The notes: a model not told the origin generated them from the sequence alone. Counted from the first letter of the stretch, positions 1-8,695 are shown. The stretch: DNA of 64,000 bases from Streptomyces sp. NBC_01351 (GCF_036237315.1 NZ_CP108356.1:7383501-7447500); one strand, 5' to 3'. Program-made: numbers and translations.

Positions 1-1303
1 CGTGGTAGACGACCACGGTGTTGCCCTCGCCGCAGGCGGCGAGCATCCGGCCGTCGGGGGAGAACGCGAGGCGGTCGAGGTCGTCACAGGGCCCGGGCAG
101 GGCCGGGCCGGAAGGGGCGCCGGTCGACGGGTCCCACAGTCGTATGGTCCCGTCGTCGCCGATGGTGGCCAGGTGGCGGCTGTCCCGGGAGAAGGCCACC
201 GCCAGGGTCCTGCGGTCGTCGGCCTTGGGCAGGCTACAGACGGGGGCGCCGGTCGCGGTGTCCCACAGCAGGGTCTCGTTCCGGCCGGCCGTGGCCAGCA
301 GGGCGCCGTCCTCGGAGAACGCCGCCGAGAGCGGGCCGGTGATGTTCTCGGTGAGGGGTCCGCCGACGCTCGCACCGGTCGCGAGGTCCCACAGCCGCAT
401 CGCGTGCTTGCTCCTGAGCGCGGCCAGTATGCCCCCGTCGGGGAGGCAGACCAGTGCCCTGATCTCACCGAAGTGTCCGACCAGAGGCGGTCCGGCGGGC
501 TCGCCCGTCGAGGTGTTCCAGCACTGCACGGTCTCGTCGTCGTCGGCCGTGACCAGGGTGTGGCCGTCCGCCGTGAAGGCGACCGTGTCGATGGGGTGCC
601 GGTGGCCGCGCAGGGGTTCCCCCACCGGCTTGAGGGTCACGGCGTCCCACAGTCGCGCCGCGCCGTCCATGCCCCCGGTGGCCAGGAGGTGGCCGGTGGG
701 CGAGAACGCCAGCGTGAGGTTTCCGGATCCGCAGACGATCTCGCCCAGGGCGGTTCCGTGGAGCGGATCCCACAACTGCACCACCCCGTTCTCGCCGTGG
801 TCGCCGGCGACGGCGAGGAGACGGCCGTCGGACGAGAACGTCGCACACCGATTGCTCCCCGCACGCGTGGTGAGCACGTGGCCCAGGACGAAGCCGGTCC
901 CGCCGGGGGAGAGCGACGCAGGAGCCGCAGGGGGCGTGCGCGGCGATGTGGCCGGTGCGGGTGGCGGGTGGTGCCGGACCGGCTCCCGGGCGGCCAGTTC
1001 GCGCCAGCGGCGGCGCCAGGGTTCCAGCTCGGGGGAGTTGTGGGGAGGGACGGGCCGCTCCTGCCCGAACTCGTCGTAGGAGTGGAGGATCCGGACCAGG
1101 CCCATGAGACGGTCCAGCCCCGGAAGCCGCTCCCCGCGGAACGCGTCGCTCTGGGTGGACACCGGAAGCCGGATCCCGGTCCGGGACTTCGCCGCGCGCG
1201 CGGCGAGCTCCCGGTAGGACCGATGGCCCCGCTCGAGCCGGAGCCGACGCAAGTCCGCCGCGAGCGACGCCAGTTCTTCGCTGAATGCAGGCACGCTGTC
1301 CAT
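1..1303 (-). CDS. WD40 repeat protein with N-terminal HTH-like region (3' end outside window)
   Basis: Reading the minus strand from ATG at 1303 gives 434 codons without a stop, running off the left edge. The first ~95 residues are charged and helical and resemble the HTH-like head that precedes WD40 or NTPase modules in many actinobacterial regulators. After a Pro-rich linker (about 105-130) come seven WD40-type repeats, each with a core like AFSPDGRLLA followed by an LWD or similar end (for example AFSPTGHLLATGG, AFSRDSRHLATIG, AFSPDGRMLAACG). Seven blades would close a beta-propeller, a protein-interaction scaffold. No P-loop NTPase segment lies between head and propeller in the visible part, unlike STAND-type relatives. 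Function beyond scaffolding or sensing cannot be told. Confidence 0.85.
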   Translation of the reverse strand, partial: MDSVPAFSEELASLAADLRRLRLERGHRSYRELAARAAKSRTGIRLPVSTQSDAFRGERLPGLDRLMGLVRILHSYDEFGQERPVPPHNSPELEPWRRRWRELAAREPVRHHPPPAPATSPRTPPAAPASLSPGGTGFVLGHVLTTRAGSNRCATFSSDGRLLAVAGDHGENGVVQLWDPLHGTALGEIVCGSGNLTLAFSPTGHLLATGGMDGAARLWDAVTLKPVGEPLRGHRHPIDTVAFTADGHTLVTADDDETVQCWNTSTGEPAGPPLVGHFGEIRALVCLPDGGILAALRSKHAMRLWDLATGASVGGPLTENITGPLSAAFSEDGALLATAGRNETLLWDTATGAPVCSLPKADDRRTLAVAFSRDSRHLATIGDDGTIRLWDPSTGAPSGPALPGPCDDLDRLAFSPDGRMLAACGEGNTVVVYH

Positions 1304-1472
1304 CACCGCACAGGTTAGGGCCGTGCTGGCCGTGGTGCCGGACAATCCCGAACAGTGCTGAACAGTGCCGTTCCGCGGCGGAAATCCGGCGGAAATCCGG
1401 CGGTGTCCGGTGGCGGTCCGGGTTCGTCCGGCGCATGCGGCGCGCGGGCGCCGGGGGCGGTGGGATCGAGGC

Positions 1473-1667
1473 ATGACCACACCACCGGATACCGATCAGC
1501 CCTTCGTGACCCTGCACACCGCCGTCGTGCTGCTCGGTGCTCTGTTCGCCGGCTTCGTCGCCGGCGGGCTGAGCCACCTCGGCGGGGCACCTCCCGCGCC
1601 GGCGGTGCTGGCAGGGCTCGCCGCCGCCGGCGGGGCCGTGCCCGTGCTGCGTACGCTCATCCGCTGA
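1473..1667 (+). CDS. small hypothetical membrane protein (64 aa)
   Basis: A 64-residue ORF starting at ATG 1473 (MTTPPDTDQPF...). After a short polar head it has two hydrophobic stretches, about 12-32 (TAVVLLGALFAGFVAGG) and 38-58 (PAVLAGLAAAGGAVPVL), so a two-helix membrane protein is likely. Longer in-frame versions starting further upstream read as low-complexity Arg-rich sequence and are not credible. Its stop overlaps the stop of the convergent LacI-type gene by 11 bases. No family recognised; function unknown. Confidence 0.6.
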   Translation: MTTPPDTDQPFVTLHTAVVLLGALFAGFVAGGLSHLGGAPPAPAVLAGLAAAGGAVPVLRTLIR

Positions 1668-2697
1668 CGGGCGGGAGTTCGCCCGAGCCTCGGGGGATCA
1701 GGCGGGTCGGGAGTTCGATGCGGGTCGGGGGGAGGGCGGCGCCCGCCAGGCGTTGGAAGAGGCGGTCCGTGGCGACGCGGCCCAGGGCCGCCGCGTCCTG
1801 GGCCACCACCGTGATGCCCGGGCGCAGCAGGTCGGCCAGCTCGAAGTCGTCGAAGCCGACCAGCGCCACCGGGCGCGCCTGGGCGGCGAGGACCCGTACG
1901 ACCGTGACGGTCACCCGGTTGTTGCCCGCGAAGACGGCCGTCACCGGCTCCGGGTCCGCGAGCATCGCGCGGGCCGCCGCCGCGACCCGCTCCGGGTGCG
2001 TGGAGCCGAGGGAGACCCAGGAATCGGCCACCGGCAGGCCCGCCTCCGCCATCGCGGCCCGGTAGCCGCGCAGGCGCTCCGTCGCCGTGTGGATGCGCGG
2101 GTGGTCCCCGATGAAGGCGATCCGGCGGTGGCCGCCCGCGATCAGGTGGGCGACCCCGTCGCGGGCGCCGCCGAAACTGTCCGACAGGACGACGTCCGCG
2201 TCGATGCGGCCGGCCGGGCGGTCCACGAACACGGTGGCCACGCCGGCCCGCATCTCCGGTTCCAGGTAGCGGTGGTCGTCCCCGGCCGGGATCACGATCA
2301 GTCCGTCCACCCGGCGCGCGCACAGGGCCAGTGCCAACTCCCGCTCCCGCTCCGGGTCCTCGGCGCTGGAACCGTTGATGAGCAGCGCTCCGTGCGCCCG
2401 CGCCACCTCCTCCACCGCCCGGTTCAGCGGGCCGTAGAAGGGGTCGGCGAGGTCCTCCAGGACAAGGCCGACGGTGGCGGTCCGGCCCTTGCGCAGCACG
2501 CGCGCGCTGTCGTTGCGGCGGAAACCGAGGGCCTCGATGGCCTCCTGGACCCGTTTCTCCGTATCGGGAGTGACCCCCGGCTCGCCGTTGACGACCCGGG
2601 ACACCGTCTTCAGACCCACTCCCGCCCGGGCCGCCACGTCCTTCATGGTCGGCCGGTTGCCGTAGCGGGGCTCGGACGGGCGGCGGTTGTGGGCCAC
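1657..2697 (-). CDS. LacI-family transcriptional regulator
   Basis: 346 residues. GTG at 2697 is chosen because GGAGG lies 8 bases upstream; an ATG 17 codons later (2646) is the alternative. The N-terminal HTH reads TMKDVAARAGVGLKTVSRVV, the classic LacI/PurR recognition helix with hinge, followed by a periplasmic-binding-protein-like sensor domain (VGLVLEDLADPFYGPLN, IAFIGDHPRIHTATERLRGY, VALVGFDDFELADLLRPGIT). The family binds palindromic operators and responds to small ligands, often sugars; the ligand here is not evident because no sugar transporter or hydrolase is adjacent. It is transcribed divergently from the P-loop/NUDIX gene, which it may control along with itself. Confidence 0.95.
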   Translation of the reverse strand: MAHNRRPSEPRYGNRPTMKDVAARAGVGLKTVSRVVNGEPGVTPDTEKRVQEAIEALGFRRNDSARVLRKGRTATVGLVLEDLADPFYGPLNRAVEEVARAHGALLINGSSAEDPERERELALALCARRVDGLIVIPAGDDHRYLEPEMRAGVATVFVDRPAGRIDADVVLSDSFGGARDGVAHLIAGGHRRIAFIGDHPRIHTATERLRGYRAAMAEAGLPVADSWVSLGSTHPERVAAAARAMLADPEPVTAVFAGNNRVTVTVVRVLAAQARPVALVGFDDFELADLLRPGITVVAQDAAALGRVATDRLFQRLAGAALPPTRIELPTRLIPRGSGELPPVSG

Positions 2698-2721
2698 GGT
2701 GGGAAAACCTCCGGAGGTAGC

Positions 2722-2735
2722 GGGCAGCGCTCTGA
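2722..2735. promoter_or_regulatory. possible LacI-type operator
   Basis: The divergent gap between the LacI-type gene (start 2697) and the P-loop/NUDIX gene (start 2836) contains AGCGCT at 2726-2731. An AGCGCT core is common in operators of actinobacterial LacI proteins. The flanks are only partly symmetrical (GGGC on one side, CTGA on the other), so this is a weak candidate. Confidence 0.25.
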
Positions 2736-2835
2736 CCTTGAGGATAAGCACTCGGCTGATTAACGGGTTTCCATGGCAGGGTGGTGCGGGCAAGCCACTG
2801 GGGGCTCCGGACGAGCCATGGGGAGAGGGGTAGAC

Positions 2836-3873
2836 GTGATTGTCTGGATCAACGGCACCTTCAGCGCCGGGAAGACCAGCACGGCCCGCGAACTGACCGG
2901 AATCCTGCCGGACAGCACCCTGTTCGACCCGGAGTTCATCGGGGACGCGCTGCGCGTGTTGCTGCCGCGCAAACGGCTGGCGGAGGTGTCCGACTATCAG
3001 GACCTGCCGAGCTGGCGCCGGTTGGTGGTCGACACGGCCGCGGCGATGCTCGCCGAACTGGGCGGCGTCCTCGTCGTACCGATGACGCTGCTGCGCCAGG
3101 AGTACCGGGACGAGATCTTCGGCGGGCTGGCGGCGCGGCGGATTCCGGTGCGGCATGTGCTGCTCGCCCCAGCGGAAACGATCCTGCGGCAGCGGATCGC
3201 GACCCGGGAGGAGCCGGGGGAGCCGGAGGAGGTGGACCTCCGGGTGCGCCAGTGGGCGTACGACCACATCCCCGTCTACCAGAACGCGCTCGGCTGGCTC
3301 ACCGCCGACGCGCACGTCATCGACAACGGCGCACTGAGCGTGCTCGAGACGGCGCAGCGGATCGCCGAAGCCGTCCGCACCGAGACGGCCGGGCTGTGCG
3401 ACATCGTGCAGACCCCGGAGCCCACGCGCGAGACGGTGGCCGCCGGAGTGCTGCTCTTCGACGAGCACGACCGGGTGCTGCTGGTGGATCCGACGTACAA
3501 GGCGGGATGGGAGTTCCCGGGCGGGGTCGTCGAGGCCGGCGAGGCCCCGGCCCGGGCGGGCGTACGGGAGGTCGCCGAGGAGCTGGGCCTCGTACTGGAC
3601 CGGGTGCCGGGCCTGCTCGTCGTCGACTGGGAAGCCCCGCAGCCCCCCGGCTACGGGGGACTGCGGCTGCTCTTCGACGGCGGTCGGCTGACGGCGCGGG
3701 CGGCGGAGCGGCTCCGGCTGCCCGGGCCGGAACTGCGGGCCTGGCGCTTCGTCACCGAGTCCGAGGCCGCGGGGCTGCTCCCGCCGCACCGTCACGAACG
3801 CCTGCACTGGGCCCTGCGGGCCAGGGAGCGCGGTCACCCGCTGTACCTGGAGGCGGGGACCCCGGTCGGCTGA
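2836..3873 (+). CDS. fusion of P-loop kinase-like ATPase and NUDIX hydrolase
   Basis: 345 residues from GTG 2836, preceded by a GGGAGAGGGG ribosome site; an ATG at 2818 is possible. The N-terminal ~190 residues form a small P-loop domain beginning VWINGTFSAGKTSTARE (Walker A, residues 7-14), like TmrB or AAA_33 nucleotide-binding proteins. From about residue 200 a NUDIX fold follows, with the box GGVVEAGEAPARAGVREV then AEELG, fitting Gx5Ex7REUxEExGU. The NUDIX half should hydrolyse a nucleoside-diphosphate-linked compound; the P-loop half may phosphorylate or bind a related substrate. No stop or frameshift separates the halves. Divergent from the LacI-type regulator. Confidence 0.9.
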   Translation: MIVWINGTFSAGKTSTARELTGILPDSTLFDPEFIGDALRVLLPRKRLAEVSDYQDLPSWRRLVVDTAAAMLAELGGVLVVPMTLLRQEYRDEIFGGLAARRIPVRHVLLAPAETILRQRIATREEPGEPEEVDLRVRQWAYDHIPVYQNALGWLTADAHVIDNGALSVLETAQRIAEAVRTETAGLCDIVQTPEPTRETVAAGVLLFDEHDRVLLVDPTYKAGWEFPGGVVEAGEAPARAGVREVAEELGLVLDRVPGLLVVDWEAPQPPGYGGLRLLFDGGRLTARAAERLRLPGPELRAWRFVTESEAAGLLPPHRHERLHWALRARERGHPLYLEAGTPVG

Positions 3874-3929
3874 CCGCGGTCCCCGGCCGGTCCGTTCCGT
3901 TCTGTTCCGGGCCGGTCCGCTCCGGGCCG

Positions 3930-4628
3930 TCAGGAGGGCGTGTCGGCGGCGGTCTTGGCCAGGGCCGCCGCGGTGTCCGCCGTCAGGGGGTCGCCGTGGC
4001 CGAAGCAGGCGACGGAGGGAGCGAGCGCGGCCAGCCGGCGGAAGGAGTCGACGGCCCGGGCGCGGTCCACGTTGAACACGCCGAGCATCAGCGGGCCGAC
4101 GGCGGCGACGCAGTCGCCCGTGAACAGCACCCCGTGGTGGGGGAGGTGCACACCGATGCTGCCGTCCGTGTGGCCCGGCGCGTGGACCACGTACGCCCCG
4201 TCGCCGAAGCCCAGCGTGTCTCCGTCCTCCAGCTCCCCGTCGACCGGGGTGGGCGGGGCCCCGGGCACCACCGACAGGGCGTGTTCGTACAGCGGGACCT
4301 CCCAGTCCAGCAGTACCGGTTCGGGCACGGGCCGCTCGCCCCGGATCACGGGGGCGTCCAGCCGGTGGGCCAGTACGCGCGCGCCCCAGCGGGCGGCCAG
4401 CTCACCGGCCGCGCCGATGTGGTCGCCGTGGCAGTGCGTGAGGACGATCCGCTCCAGCCGCCCGGGCTCCAGCCCGAGGGAACGTATCGCCCCCTCGATC
4501 TCGGCGGCGGACCCGGCGTTGCCCGAGTCGATCAGGGTGAGGGCTCCGTCGTCCTGCCAGAGGTAGGCCTGGCCGATGGGGAAGCGGAGCATGTGGAGCC
4601 GGTTCGGGAGTACTTCGACGAGATCCAT
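3930..4628 (-). CDS. metallo-beta-lactamase-fold hydrolase
   Basis: 232 residues from ATG 4628. The metal site is plain: LTHCHGDH (residues ~63-70) gives the HxHxDH motif, followed by APGHTDGS, LFTGDCV and CFGHGDP for the remaining His and Asp ligands. Glyoxalase-II-like and lactonase-like members of the superfamily have this layout; the exact substrate (thioester, lactone or other) cannot be read from sequence. Length is typical for a single-domain cytoplasmic member; there is no signal peptide. It ends convergently with the P-loop/NUDIX gene and lies downstream of the M20 peptidase with a strong hairpin between. Confidence 0.93.
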   Translation of the reverse strand: MDLVEVLPNRLHMLRFPIGQAYLWQDDGALTLIDSGNAGSAAEIEGAIRSLGLEPGRLERIVLTHCHGDHIGAAGELAARWGARVLAHRLDAPVIRGERPVPEPVLLDWEVPLYEHALSVVPGAPPTPVDGELEDGDTLGFGDGAYVVHAPGHTDGSIGVHLPHHGVLFTGDCVAAVGPLMLGVFNVDRARAVDSFRRLAALAPSVACFGHGDPLTADTAAALAKTAADTPS

Positions 4629-4684
4629 GCGGCGAACGTACGCACGACCGGGCGCCCGGGGCGCGCGACTTCGCCGGGAGCGCG

Positions 4685-4717
4685 GTACGCCCAGAGCGCA
4701 CTGCGCCCTGGGCGTAC
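4685..4717. terminator. hairpin terminator after M20 peptidase gene
   Basis: Inverted repeat of 16 bases each side (GTACGCCCAGAGCGCA at 4685-4700 and TGCGCCCTGGGCGTAC at 4702-4717) with one mismatch and a single unpaired base at the centre. It lies just past the stop of the M20 dipeptidase (4736, minus) and before the start of the next minus-strand gene. There is no T run, as is usual for terminators in this GC range. Confidence 0.7.
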
Positions 4718-4735
4718 TCGCACGTGTTGCCGCGG

Positions 4736-6100
4736 TCAGCCGCGCTTGGATTCCGCGTAGTTGACGAGGAAGAGGGCCTCCGCCACCGACAGGCGCTCCA
4801 GCTCCTGCGGGGACACGCTCTCGTTCACCGCGTGGATCTGCGCCTGCGGCTCGCTCAGCCCGATCAGCAGCATTTCAGCCTCCGGGTACAGCTGGGTCAG
4901 CGTGTTGCACAGCGGGATCGAGCCGCCCATGCCCGCGACCTGCATCTCCTCGCCGGGGTAGGCCTCCTGCAGGGCCGCCGCCATCGAGGCGTACGCCGGG
5001 CTGCTCGTGTCCGCCTGGAACGGCTGCCCCTGGCCCACGACCTCCAGCTCCAGCCGCGCCTGCCACGGGGTGTGCGCCACGAGGTGCGCCTCCAGCAGCT
5101 TGACGGCCGCGGCGGTGTCCACGCCCGGCGGCACGCGCAGGCTGATCAGCGCGCCGGCGCTCGCGTGCACCGACGGGGTGGCTCCGACCACCGGCGGGCA
5201 GTCGATGCCGAGCACCGTCACGGCCGGGCGGGCCCACAGCCGGTCCGCGATCGTGCCCTCGCCGATCAGCTCGACCCCGTCCAGCACCTTCGCGTCGGCG
5301 CGGAAGTCCGCCTCCGGGTACTGCAGGCCCTCCCACACCGCGTCCGAGGCCAGACCGTCCACGGTCGTCGAACCGTCCGCCGCGCGCAGCGAGTCCAGTA
5401 CGCGGATCAGCGCGGCGAGCGCGTCGGGGGCGACCCCGCCGAACATGCCCGAGTGCAGGTTGCCGCCCAGCGTGTCGATCTTCACCTTGAGCAGGCACAT
5501 GCCGCGCAGGGTGGCCGTCACCGTCGGCAGGCCGAGGCGGAAGTTGCCCGCGTCGCCGATGACGATGGTGTCGGCGGTCAGCAGCTCCGGGTGCGCCTCG
5601 GCGTACTGCTGGAGGCCGCCGGTGCCCTGCTCCTCCGAGCCCTCGACGATCACCTTCACGCTGACCGGCACACCGCCGTTGGCCTTCAGCGCGCGCAGCG
5701 CCAGCAGGTGCATGATGAACCCGCCCTTGCAGTCGGCCGCGCCGCGCCCGTACCAGCGGCCGTCGCGCTCGGTCAGCTCGAAGGCGGGGGAGATCCAGGC
5801 GGCGTCGTCGAGCGGCGGCTGGACGTCGTAGTGCGCGTACAGCAGAACGGTCGGCGCGCCCTCGGGACCGGGCAGGAAGCCGTAGACGGACTGGGTGCCG
5901 TCGGGGGTGTCGAGCAGGGCCACGTCCTGGAAGCCCTCGACGCGCAGCGCGTCGGCCACCCAGTTCGCGGCGGCCTCGCTCTCGCTCTTGGGGAACTGTG
6001 CCCAGTCCGCCACCGACTGGAAAGCCACCAGCTCGGTCAGCTCCTGCTTGGCGCGGGGCATCAACGAGGTGATGGTCTCGGCGATCGGATTCTGGGACAT
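4736..6100 (-). CDS. M20-family dipeptidase / metallopeptidase
   Basis: 454 residues. ATG 6100 is chosen because AGGAG lies 7 bases upstream; a GTG two codons earlier is unlikely. Zinc-site motifs of the M20/CNDP-type family are present: LLYAHYDVQPP (first metal His and Asp), YGRGAADCKGG (bridging Asp region), VEGSEEQGTGG (catalytic Glu) and a C-terminal HAVNES segment. The dimerisation (lid) domain occupies about 190-360. Such enzymes cleave dipeptides or acylated amino acids in the cytoplasm. No signal peptide. Divergent from the geranylgeranyl-reductase-like gene. Confidence 0.95.
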   Translation of the reverse strand: MSQNPIAETITSLMPRAKQELTELVAFQSVADWAQFPKSESEAAANWVADALRVEGFQDVALLDTPDGTQSVYGFLPGPEGAPTVLLYAHYDVQPPLDDAAWISPAFELTERDGRWYGRGAADCKGGFIMHLLALRALKANGGVPVSVKVIVEGSEEQGTGGLQQYAEAHPELLTADTIVIGDAGNFRLGLPTVTATLRGMCLLKVKIDTLGGNLHSGMFGGVAPDALAALIRVLDSLRAADGSTTVDGLASDAVWEGLQYPEADFRADAKVLDGVELIGEGTIADRLWARPAVTVLGIDCPPVVGATPSVHASAGALISLRVPPGVDTAAAVKLLEAHLVAHTPWQARLELEVVGQGQPFQADTSSPAYASMAAALQEAYPGEEMQVAGMGGSIPLCNTLTQLYPEAEMLLIGLSEPQAQIHAVNESVSPQELERLSVAEALFLVNYAESKRG

Positions 6101-6278
6101 GGGCACGCTCCTCTTGGGTGCGACGTTGTGCGGTGTGTACGCCCCTGCATCCGCGGGGGTGTGCGTATGCCGGGTACGGCGAAAGACAGCCCCGATCCTC
6201 GCACAACGAGGTGAGGGGGTGTCTCGCTAGGATTTGCCCGGCATTGGAGCAACGGGTGATCAGGAGCAGCAACACATC

Positions 6279-7631
6279 GTGAGCAGCGACGACGACGTAC
6301 GCGACGCAGGCACGGGCGCAGACGCGGAGCAGTCCGCGCGGGGGGTGGGCGACGAGGTGACCGGGGATTCCGGGGATTCCGGGGAGGTCGCGGAGACCGG
6401 GGAGGGCCGGGTGGGCCGGGAGACCGGCGAAGTGTGGGACGTGGTCGTGGTCGGGGCCGGGCCGGCCGGGTCGTCGGCGGCGTACGCGGCGGCCAGGGCG
6501 GGACGCAGCGTCCTGCTGCTGGAGAAGGCCGAACTGCCCCGCTACAAGACCTGCGGCGGTGGCATCATCGGCCCCTCGCGTGACGCCCTGCCGCCGGGCT
6601 TCGTCCTGCCCTTCAAGGACCGCATCCACGCGGTGACCTTCTCGCTGAACGGGCGACTGACCCGGACCCGGCGTTCGAGGCAGATGCTGTTCGGGCTCAT
6701 CAACCGGCCCGAGTTCGACGCCGCGCTGGTCGCCGAGGCCGAGAAGGCCGGGGCCTCCGTCCGTACGGGTACGGCGGTGGCCAGGGTGGAGCAGCACGGC
6801 TCCGCGGTTCCCGACCGGCGCACGGTCGCCGTGGTGCTGGCCGACGGGGAGACCGTCCTGGCCCGTGCGGTGGTCGGCGCGGACGGCAGCGCGAGCCGGA
6901 TCGGCGCGCACGTCGGCGTGGAGATGGAGCAGGTGGACCTCGGCCTGGAGGCGGAGATCCCCGTCCCTGAGACCGTCGCCGAGGACTGGAAGGGGCGGGT
7001 GCTCATCGACTGGGGCCCGCTGCCGGGCAGTTACGGCTGGGTCTTCCCCAAGGGGGACACCCTCACCGTCGGGGTCATCTCGGCCAAGGGCGAGGGCGCC
7101 GCGACCAAGCGCTACCTGGACGACTTCATCGCCCGCCTCGGGCTCGCCGGATTCGAACCGGCAGTCTCCTCAGGGCACTTGACCCGCTGCCGCAAGAGCG
7201 ATTCGCCGCTCTCGCGGGGCCGGGTCCTGGTGGCGGGAGACGCGGCCGGGCTGCTGGAGCCGTGGACCAGGGAGGGCATCTCCTTCGCACTGCGCTCGGG
7301 GCGGCTGGCGGGGGAGTGGGCCGTCAAGATCTCCGAGGCGCAGGACGCGGTGGACGCGCGCCGCCAGGCCCTGAACTACGCCTTCGCGGTGAAGGCCGGG
7401 CTGGGCGTGGAGATGGGCGTCGGGCACCGGATGCTGACCCTGTTCGAGTCCAGGCCGGGGCTGCTGCACGCGACGATCACGGGCTTCCGCCCGGCGTGGC
7501 GGGCCTTCGCGCGGATCACCCGCGGCTCGACGACCCTCGCGGACCTGGTGCGGAGCCGGCCGCTCGCCCGCCGGGCGCTGCACGCGCTGGACGCCCGACA
7601 GGCCGCGGCGCGCGGTGGTGGGCGGGGGTAG
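6279..7631 (+). CDS. geranylgeranyl reductase family FAD-dependent oxidoreductase
   Basis: About 450 residues from GTG 6279; an in-frame TTG at 6234 could extend it by 15 residues, and AGGAG sits 12 bases before the GTG, so the start is uncertain. After an acidic Gly/Glu-rich head (to ~50) the dinucleotide-binding motif DVVVVGAGPAGSSAAYAA appears, then RYKTCGGGI and the second FAD motif RVLVAGDAAGLLEPWTREGI. These are hallmarks of the family that reduces isoprenoid double bonds, such as menaquinone side chains or archaeal-type lipids. A typical actinobacterial role is partial saturation of menaquinone, but no isoprenoid genes are adjacent, so the substrate is inferred only. Confidence 0.9.
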   Translation: MSSDDDVRDAGTGADAEQSARGVGDEVTGDSGDSGEVAETGEGRVGRETGEVWDVVVVGAGPAGSSAAYAAARAGRSVLLLEKAELPRYKTCGGGIIGPSRDALPPGFVLPFKDRIHAVTFSLNGRLTRTRRSRQMLFGLINRPEFDAALVAEAEKAGASVRTGTAVARVEQHGSAVPDRRTVAVVLADGETVLARAVVGADGSASRIGAHVGVEMEQVDLGLEAEIPVPETVAEDWKGRVLIDWGPLPGSYGWVFPKGDTLTVGVISAKGEGAATKRYLDDFIARLGLAGFEPAVSSGHLTRCRKSDSPLSRGRVLVAGDAAGLLEPWTREGISFALRSGRLAGEWAVKISEAQDAVDARRQALNYAFAVKAGLGVEMGVGHRMLTLFESRPGLLHATITGFRPAWRAFARITRGSTTLADLVRSRPLARRALHALDARQAAARGGGRG

Positions 7632-7810
7632 CCGGTCCCCTGCGGGGGGCTCGGCGGTGTCCCCTGCCCTGGCGAGGGCTGCGGGTGGGGGCTGGTGTGG
7701 TGCCCCCTGGCGGGGTGTCGGGAGGGGGCCGGTGCGGTGTCCCCTGCGGGGGGCCCGGCCGGGTGTCGTACGGGTCCGGCTGCGCCGGGGGCTGCGTAGG
7801 GGGCCGGTGC

Positions 7811-7926
7811 CGGGGTGGGGTGTCGTCCGGGACTCATGATTTATGGCGCCTGGGCGTGGCTTCGTTGGTGGGGCCGGGTGCTGCGCCACACATCACGTTT
7901 TACGTCCCGGACAACACCCCACCCCG
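7811..7926. repeat. long imperfect inverted repeat with 23-bp ends
   Basis: The ends 7811-7833 and 7904-7926 are inverted copies of each other (CGGGGTGGGGTGTCGTCCGG and three further bases against the complement) with one mismatch. The 70-base interior is partly complementary too: TGATTTATGGCGC near 7836 matches the complement of the segment near 7885-7897 with two differences. It sits in the gap between two convergent genes (stops at 7631 and 8207). It could be a bidirectional terminator or a small mobile-type repeat. Confidence 0.6.
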
Positions 7927-8009
7927 TCCCCGACCTGGGGGTCCCCCTCTGTCCCCGCTCGGGTGACGCTCTGTTTCCGTCTCGGGAGCTCTCCGGTCCT
8001 GGCCGGGCA

Positions 8010-8140
8010 AATCCAGCCCCTCCGGCGTTTGAGGAGTGGGGGTCCCCCCGGACGGAGTCTGGGGGAGGGTACGGGGCGGAGCCCCGGATCTTTGAGCCGC
8101 GCCGGCGATTGAGGCGCGGGGGGCTGGGGGCGGCGCCCCC
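8010..8140. repeat. Streptomyces-type intergenic repeat
   Basis: This stretch contains AATCCAGCCCCTCCGGCGTT followed by TGAGGAG and GGGGCGGAGCCCC, which I recognise as a motif widely scattered in Streptomyces intergenic regions, usually past gene ends. It includes a second part with GCGCCGGCGATTGAGGCGC (near 8100-8117). No coding potential is evident on either strand. Recognition is from memory; copy number in this genome is unknown. Confidence 0.55.
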
Positions 8141-8206
8141 GGTTTCGGGAAGGGGCGGGGTGGGGGACAGGCTCCGCACAGCGGGACCGGGGAGGGCGTG
8201 GAGGCC

Positions 8207-8671
8207 TCAGTTCGAGACCGTGATCCGGAAGACGGGGTGGTCGCCGGCCGCCGCCCGGAGCTCGGCGTCGGAGGACGTGGCCGTCACGCCCTGGAAGAAC
8301 CGGTTGACCTCCCAGCCCCACTTCTCCAGGTAGGCCCGCAGGACGGCGGCCTTCTCCACTTCGTCGGTGATCTCGGTGGCGGTGAAGTTCCGGACCTTGC
8401 GGCCCACGCGCAGCTCGCCGCCGCCCGCGACGCGCATGTTGCGGACCCACTGGGAGTGGCCGCGGGCCGAGACCAGGTACTGCGCGCCCTCGTACGTGTG
8501 GGGGTTGACCGGGATCCGCTGCATCTCCCCGGACTTGCGGCCGCGGACCGACAGTTCGGCGGTGCCGGCCAGGCTGATGCCGAGGCGGGCCAGCTTGCCG
8601 AAGAGGGCGTTGAAGCGGGTGGCGAAGGGGCCGGCCTGGACGTAGTACGGGGTGGGTGCGTTCGCGTTCAT
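8207..8671 (-). CDS. nitroreductase family deazaflavin (F420)-dependent oxidoreductase
   Basis: 154 residues from ATG 8671, with GGAGG 5 bases upstream. The fold signature of the Ddn/F420-type split-barrel family is present: ELSVRGRKSGEMQRIPVNP (residues ~41-59), YLVSARGHSQWVRNMR, GGELRVGRKVRNFTATEI. The RGRKSG...R pattern is the cofactor-phosphate-binding part in this family, and W-V-R-N begins the second conserved block. Substrate unknown; some members reduce quinones or nitroaromatics. It is divergent from a TetR regulator, with three operator-like palindromes between them, so it is probably repressed by that regulator. Confidence 0.9.
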   Translation of the reverse strand: MNANAPTPYYVQAGPFATRFNALFGKLARLGISLAGTAELSVRGRKSGEMQRIPVNPHTYEGAQYLVSARGHSQWVRNMRVAGGGELRVGRKVRNFTATEITDEVEKAAVLRAYLEKWGWEVNRFFQGVTATSSDAELRAAAGDHPVFRITVSN

Positions 8672-8695
8672 GGTGGCCTCCGAGGGCTTATTTCG

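Larger units (their letters stand above)
7632..8206. other. 575-base gene-free gap made of repeats
   Basis: No credible gene is present between the convergent stops at 7631 and 8207. The first 180 bases are degenerate G-rich direct repeats built on GGTGTCCCCTGC (7655-7667 and 7735-7747 carry the same 13-base core). Then come the long inverted repeat at 7811-7926 and the common intergenic repeat at 8010-8140. Open frames here show extreme Arg/Pro/Gly composition and are chance. Confidence 0.6.

Noticed and set aside
2-1318. Long plus-strand open frame (438 codons) opposite the WD40 gene
   Set aside because: It reads as Gly/Arg/Val-rich low-complexity sequence, the usual shadow of a GC-rich gene; the minus strand shows seven regular WD40 repeats.
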